A stretch of DNA of 64,000 nt, taken from positions 28,681 through 92,680 of the forward strand of contig JAABSO010000014.1 in NCBI GenBank assembly GCA_011390335.1, given 5' to 3'. Below the pieces are notes generated by a model. The model was given only the letters and a program-made list of their open reading frames with translations, made no database searches and was not told where the DNA came from. The position numbers were made by a program, and so were the translations under genes. Shown piece after piece: positions 62,504 through 64,000 of the stretch (position 1 is its first letter; every line of letters begins with the position of its first letter). The stretch comes from Desulfotignum sp. (GTDB lineage: Bacteria > Desulfobacterota > Desulfobacteria > Desulfobacterales > Desulfobacteraceae).

Positions 62504-64000
62504 ATGGGTACGAACATGAAGCTGGGAACCAAATTGATGCTGGGGTTCGGGGTTGTGGCGTTGATAACCCTGATACTGGGTATTGTGGGGTATTACGGGG
62601 CCATAAAAGGAGAGGATTCCGTGCAGGAGATCGGCGGGGTGCGTCTGCCCAGTGTGGACAGCCTGCAGATTATTCATGCAGAAGCGGAAGGCATCCGGGG
62701 CTCCATGCGGACCCTCTCATTACCCGGTCTTTCCAGTGATGTGCGGCAGCGCCAGTATCAGAATCTGGCGGAGGCCAGAAAGCACTATGAGGCTGCCTGG
62801 AAGGTGTATGAGCCCCTGCCCCAGACCGATGAAGAAGCAAGGCTCTGGCAGCAGTTTGTGCCGGCCTGGAATGCCTGGCGGGCGGAAAACAATAAGTTCA
62901 TGGAGATCATGCAGCAGTGGGACAAGCTGGGCATGGCAGATCCCATGCTCCTCGGCCGGCAGGTGGAATCCTTTACCAAAGACCATTACAAGGTGGTGCA
63001 GCATGTGTTGACCCTGGTGAACATGGGCAGGCTGTTCGAGGGGGGAGATGACCATACTGCCTGTGCCGCCGGTCGGTGGATGGACAACTTTACAACCGAT
63101 AACCCGGATCTGGCCGCTGCTATCAAGGCAATGCAGGATCCCCACCACCGGTTTCACCAGGCGGTGAAACAGATTAAGCAGATTAATGGCCAGGGCAATT
63201 CAGACGGGGCACAAAAACTGTATACCATGGAAATGCTGCCGGCCATGCAGGAGGTGTTTCAGCAGTTTGATACCATGATCGGGATCATTGACCAGGGGAT
63301 TTCCCTGGCTGAACAGGGCAAGGCCCAGCTGTTGGGACCTGTGGCAGACCGTCAGGGTACCGCCCTGGATCTGCTGGAAAGCATCGTAAAAATCAACCAG
63401 GATGTGGCAGCCCATGAAGTGGCGGCTGCCCATGACCAGGCTGTGTTTATTGAACTGCTGACCATCGTTGCCACTGTTTTAGGGGTGGTCCTGGCCATGG
63501 GTCTGGGATTCCTGATCTCCCGGGGTATCAACAAAACCCTCACCCGCATCACCCAGGGCATGGATGAAGGCGCCAACCAGGTGGCATCCGCCTCCAGCCA
63601 GGTGTCATCCTCTTCCCAGGCAATGGCGGAAGGGGCTTCCCAGCAGGCCGCCTCTATTGAAGAGTCCTCTTCCTCCATGGAAGAGATGTCCTCCATGACC
63701 AAAAAGAATGCGGAAAATGCCGGCCAGGCTGATACGCTTATGCAGGATGCCAACCAGGTGGTGCAGCGGGCCAATGCCTCCATGGACCAGTTGATCCATT
63801 CCATGGAAGATATCTCCAAGGCCAGTGAAGAGACCTCCAAGATCATCAAAACCATTGATGAAATCGCCTTTCAAACCAATCTGCTGGCGTTGAATGCCGC
63901 TGTTGAAGCGGCCCGTGCAGGAGAAGCCGGAGCCGGCTTTGCCGTGGTGGCGGATGAGGTGCGTAACCTGGCCATGCGGGCTGCGGAAGCGGCCAAAAAT
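62504..64000 (+). CDS. Methyl-accepting chemotaxis protein with CZB-like sensor region (3' end cut by window)
   Basis: 499 codons from ATG 62504 (AAGGAG upstream) to the window end, no stop reached. First span [22 protein letters not shown] near 12; sensor region to about 310; second span [21 protein letters not shown] near 318; then the cytoplasmic signalling helices, with the hairpin tip region [38 protein letters not shown]. The sensor includes HVL ... CAAGRW ... HHRFH (about 166-216), fitting the zinc-binding CZB pattern HxL...CxxGxW...HxxxH. It should report to CheA through the upstream CheW. Confidence 0.9.
   Translation, partial: MGTNMKLGTKLMLGFGVVALITLILGIVGYYGAIKGEDSVQEIGGVRLPSVDSLQIIHAEAEGIRGSMRTLSLPGLSSDVRQRQYQNLAEARKHYEAAWKVYEPLPQTDEEARLWQQFVPAWNAWRAENNKFMEIMQQWDKLGMADPMLLGRQVESFTKDHYKVVQHVLTLVNMGRLFEGGDDHTACAAGRWMDNFTTDNPDLAAAIKAMQDPHHRFHQAVKQIKQINGQGNSDGAQKLYTMEMLPAMQEVFQQFDTMIGIIDQGISLAEQGKAQLLGPVADRQGTALDLLESIVKINQDVAAHEVAAAHDQAVFIELLTIVATVLGVVLAMGLGFLISRGINKTLTRITQGMDEGANQVASASSQVSSSSQAMAEGASQQAASIEESSSSMEEMSSMTKKNAENAGQADTLMQDANQVVQRANASMDQLIHSMEDISKASEETSKIIKTIDEIAFQTNLLALNAAVEAARAGEAGAGFAVVADEVRNLAMRAAEAAKN

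Noticed and set aside
62413..62739. 108-codon ORF overlapping the start of the MCP gene
   Set aside because: Only its first part resembles CheW; the rest is the MCP gene read in the wrong frame.
1..64000. CRISPR arrays, tRNA or rRNA genes, complete insertion sequences
   Set aside because: No spaced direct-repeat arrays, no cloverleaf or rRNA sequence recognised, and no transposase ORF. Only the isolated palindrome at 25619-25711 suggests mobility.

Overview
The window reads as chromosomal DNA of a strictly anaerobic, benzoate-degrading member of the Desulfobacterota, most like a sulfate reducer of the Desulfobacteraceae (Desulfotignum/Desulfobacula type). This rests on a complete class II (tungsten-dependent, ATP-independent) benzoyl-CoA reductase gene set with two in-frame UGA (selenocysteine) codons, two ETF pairs, a membrane ETF:quinone-type oxidoreductase, a duplicated cytochrome c3, and a dense set of PAS/GAF sensor proteins. 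The genus is inferred from gene content, not from a search.

Bases 1-20245 (+ strand): two promoter-like elements, then bamB-C-D-E-F-G-H-I, fdhD, etfB-etfA and a NarI/HdrD-like membrane protein in close succession. BamB/BamC would reduce the aromatic ring. BamD/E/F (HdrD-, HdrA- and MvhD-like) and BamG/H/I (NuoE/F/G-like) would supply low-potential electrons by flavin-based bifurcation. FdhD would sulfurate the tungstopterin cofactor. A perfect 16-bp hairpin separates this block from an iron-dependent alcohol dehydrogenase, an acyl-CoA dehydrogenase and a second etfBA pair.

Bases 20235-21957 (- strand): a glycosyltransferase and a DUF3795 protein form a small opposing island. Bases 22147-25611 (+): a promoter that repeats the bamB promoter motif, a 59-residue DUF2080 protein, a terminator-like hairpin, then bamQ, an SDR dehydrogenase and bamA. 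These open the ring after reduction. The dienoyl-CoA hydratase (bamR) and benzoate-CoA ligase are not in the window. A REP-like 30-bp palindrome closes this block.

Bases 25714-32950: miscellaneous genes, namely a phytochelatin-synthase-like protease, an amidinotransferase/DDAH-like enzyme, an octaheme c3-type cytochrome, a hypothetical protein, the helicase HrpB and a YkgJ-type cysteine-cluster protein.

Bases 32994-64000: a roughly 31-kb sensory region with a CheB-CheR-PAS fusion, an NtrC-type activator, five hybrid histidine kinases, an AEC transporter, a corrinoid protein with a UroD-type methyltransferase, CheD, a diguanylate cyclase, CheW and a chemoreceptor cut by the window end. Four proteins here end in the same short Cys4/His module (consensus core PIC-x-HCKK-x-RDD-x-GYWNQ ... 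FSHGIC-x-EC). Two genes share about 500 nearly identical bases of GAF domain but carry different C-termini, this module in one and GGDEF in the other. That suggests the module is an exchangeable signalling output. Three orphan receiver-domain tails and one CheW fragment mark past recombination in the region.
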